Shown here: positions 5,459-5,503 of the stretch, piece after piece
Numbering within the stretch: the stretch's first letter is position 1
How the letters are laid out: each line of letters opens with the position of its first letter
From: Acidimicrobiia bacterium
Lineage (GTDB): Bacteria > Actinomycetota > Acidimicrobiia > UBA5794 > JAOTWH01
NCBI GenBank assembly: GCA_029863035.1
Contig: JAOTWH010000151.1
Span: 1 to 5,503, forward strand
Length of the DNA stretch: 5,503 nt
Direction: 5' to 3'
Translations under genes and position numbers: made by a program
The notes under the pieces: generated by a model
Database searches by the model: none
What the model was told of the DNA's origin: nothing
What the model saw: the letters and a program-made list of their open reading frames with translations, nothing else

Positions 5459-5503
5459 GTGCCGCCGCCTGGACGCGCCCTCACCATCTCGGCGACAGCC
5501 GCC
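5459..5503 (+). CDS. Possible 5' end of a further gene, cut by the window
   Basis: GTG 5459 opens a frame of 15 codons to the window edge (MPPPGRALTISATAA). GGGAG (5447-5451) lies 7 nt upstream, a good ribosome-binding distance. The segment is too short for family assignment. The rest of the tail (5368-5458) holds only the hairpin at 5376-5394, and no convincing promoter was found. It may equally be non-coding. Confidence 0.25.
   Translation, partial: MPPPGRALTISATAA

Noticed and set aside
5038..5487. 149-codon minus-strand open frame at the right end
   Set aside because: It mostly mirrors the nucleotidyltransferase gene, is Arg/Gly-rich and shows no family motif.
1..5503. Mobile element, CRISPR, tRNA, rRNA or toxin-antitoxin locus
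   Set aside because: No terminal repeats, spaced direct repeats, cloverleaf, transposase or integrase motifs, or small paired genes were visible.

Overview
The window is a compact, G+C-rich stretch of bacterial chromosome with every convincing gene on the + strand. The order L25, peptidyl-tRNA hydrolase, glycerol kinase, phosphatidylglycerophosphate synthase, an extended SDR and a nucleotidyltransferase-like protein looks like ordinary core or near-core content. High G+C, strong Shine-Dalgarno sites, stop/start overlaps and a long CTC-type L25 with an acidic tail suggest an actinobacterium, perhaps of the Acidimicrobiia. That placement is an inference from style and protein flavour, not a database match. 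No mobile element, CRISPR array, tRNA or rRNA was seen.

Layout. Bases 1-91 hold a good sigma70-type promoter (TTGGCG, 17 nt, CATAAT) and the rplY ribosome-binding site. rplY (92-808) is followed with no gap by pth (809-1387), which overlaps glpK (1384-2856) by ATGA. A 60-nt gap leads to pgsA (2917-3459), which overlaps an extended-SDR gene (3456-4472) by TTGA. After 85 nt, which hold a strong but oddly placed Shine-Dalgarno and a 17-codon ORF, comes a nucleotidyltransferase-fold gene (4558-5367). The last 136 nt hold a G+C-rich hairpin and possibly the first 15 codons of another gene.

How the genes fit together. rplY and pth form a translation-housekeeping pair. glpK and pgsA are linked by metabolite: GlpK makes sn-glycerol 3-phosphate, which PgsA joins to CDP-diacylglycerol on the way to phosphatidylglycerol. 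The SDR is co-translated with pgsA and resembles HpnA/dihydroflavonol-reductase-like proteins, so an envelope-lipid or sugar role is possible but unproven. The nucleotidyltransferase-like gene has no clear link to the rest.

The most interesting signal concerns translation starts. Neither pth nor pgsA has an ATG, GTG or TTG that would give a full protein: the reading frame runs back to an in-frame TAG (the stop of the gene before) without a standard start. Both have a strong Shine-Dalgarno a few bases upstream of an ATC codon, exactly where the conserved N-terminus begins. Two such genes among six suggests real use of ATC (or GTC) starts, although sequence error or TAG readthrough must be excluded.
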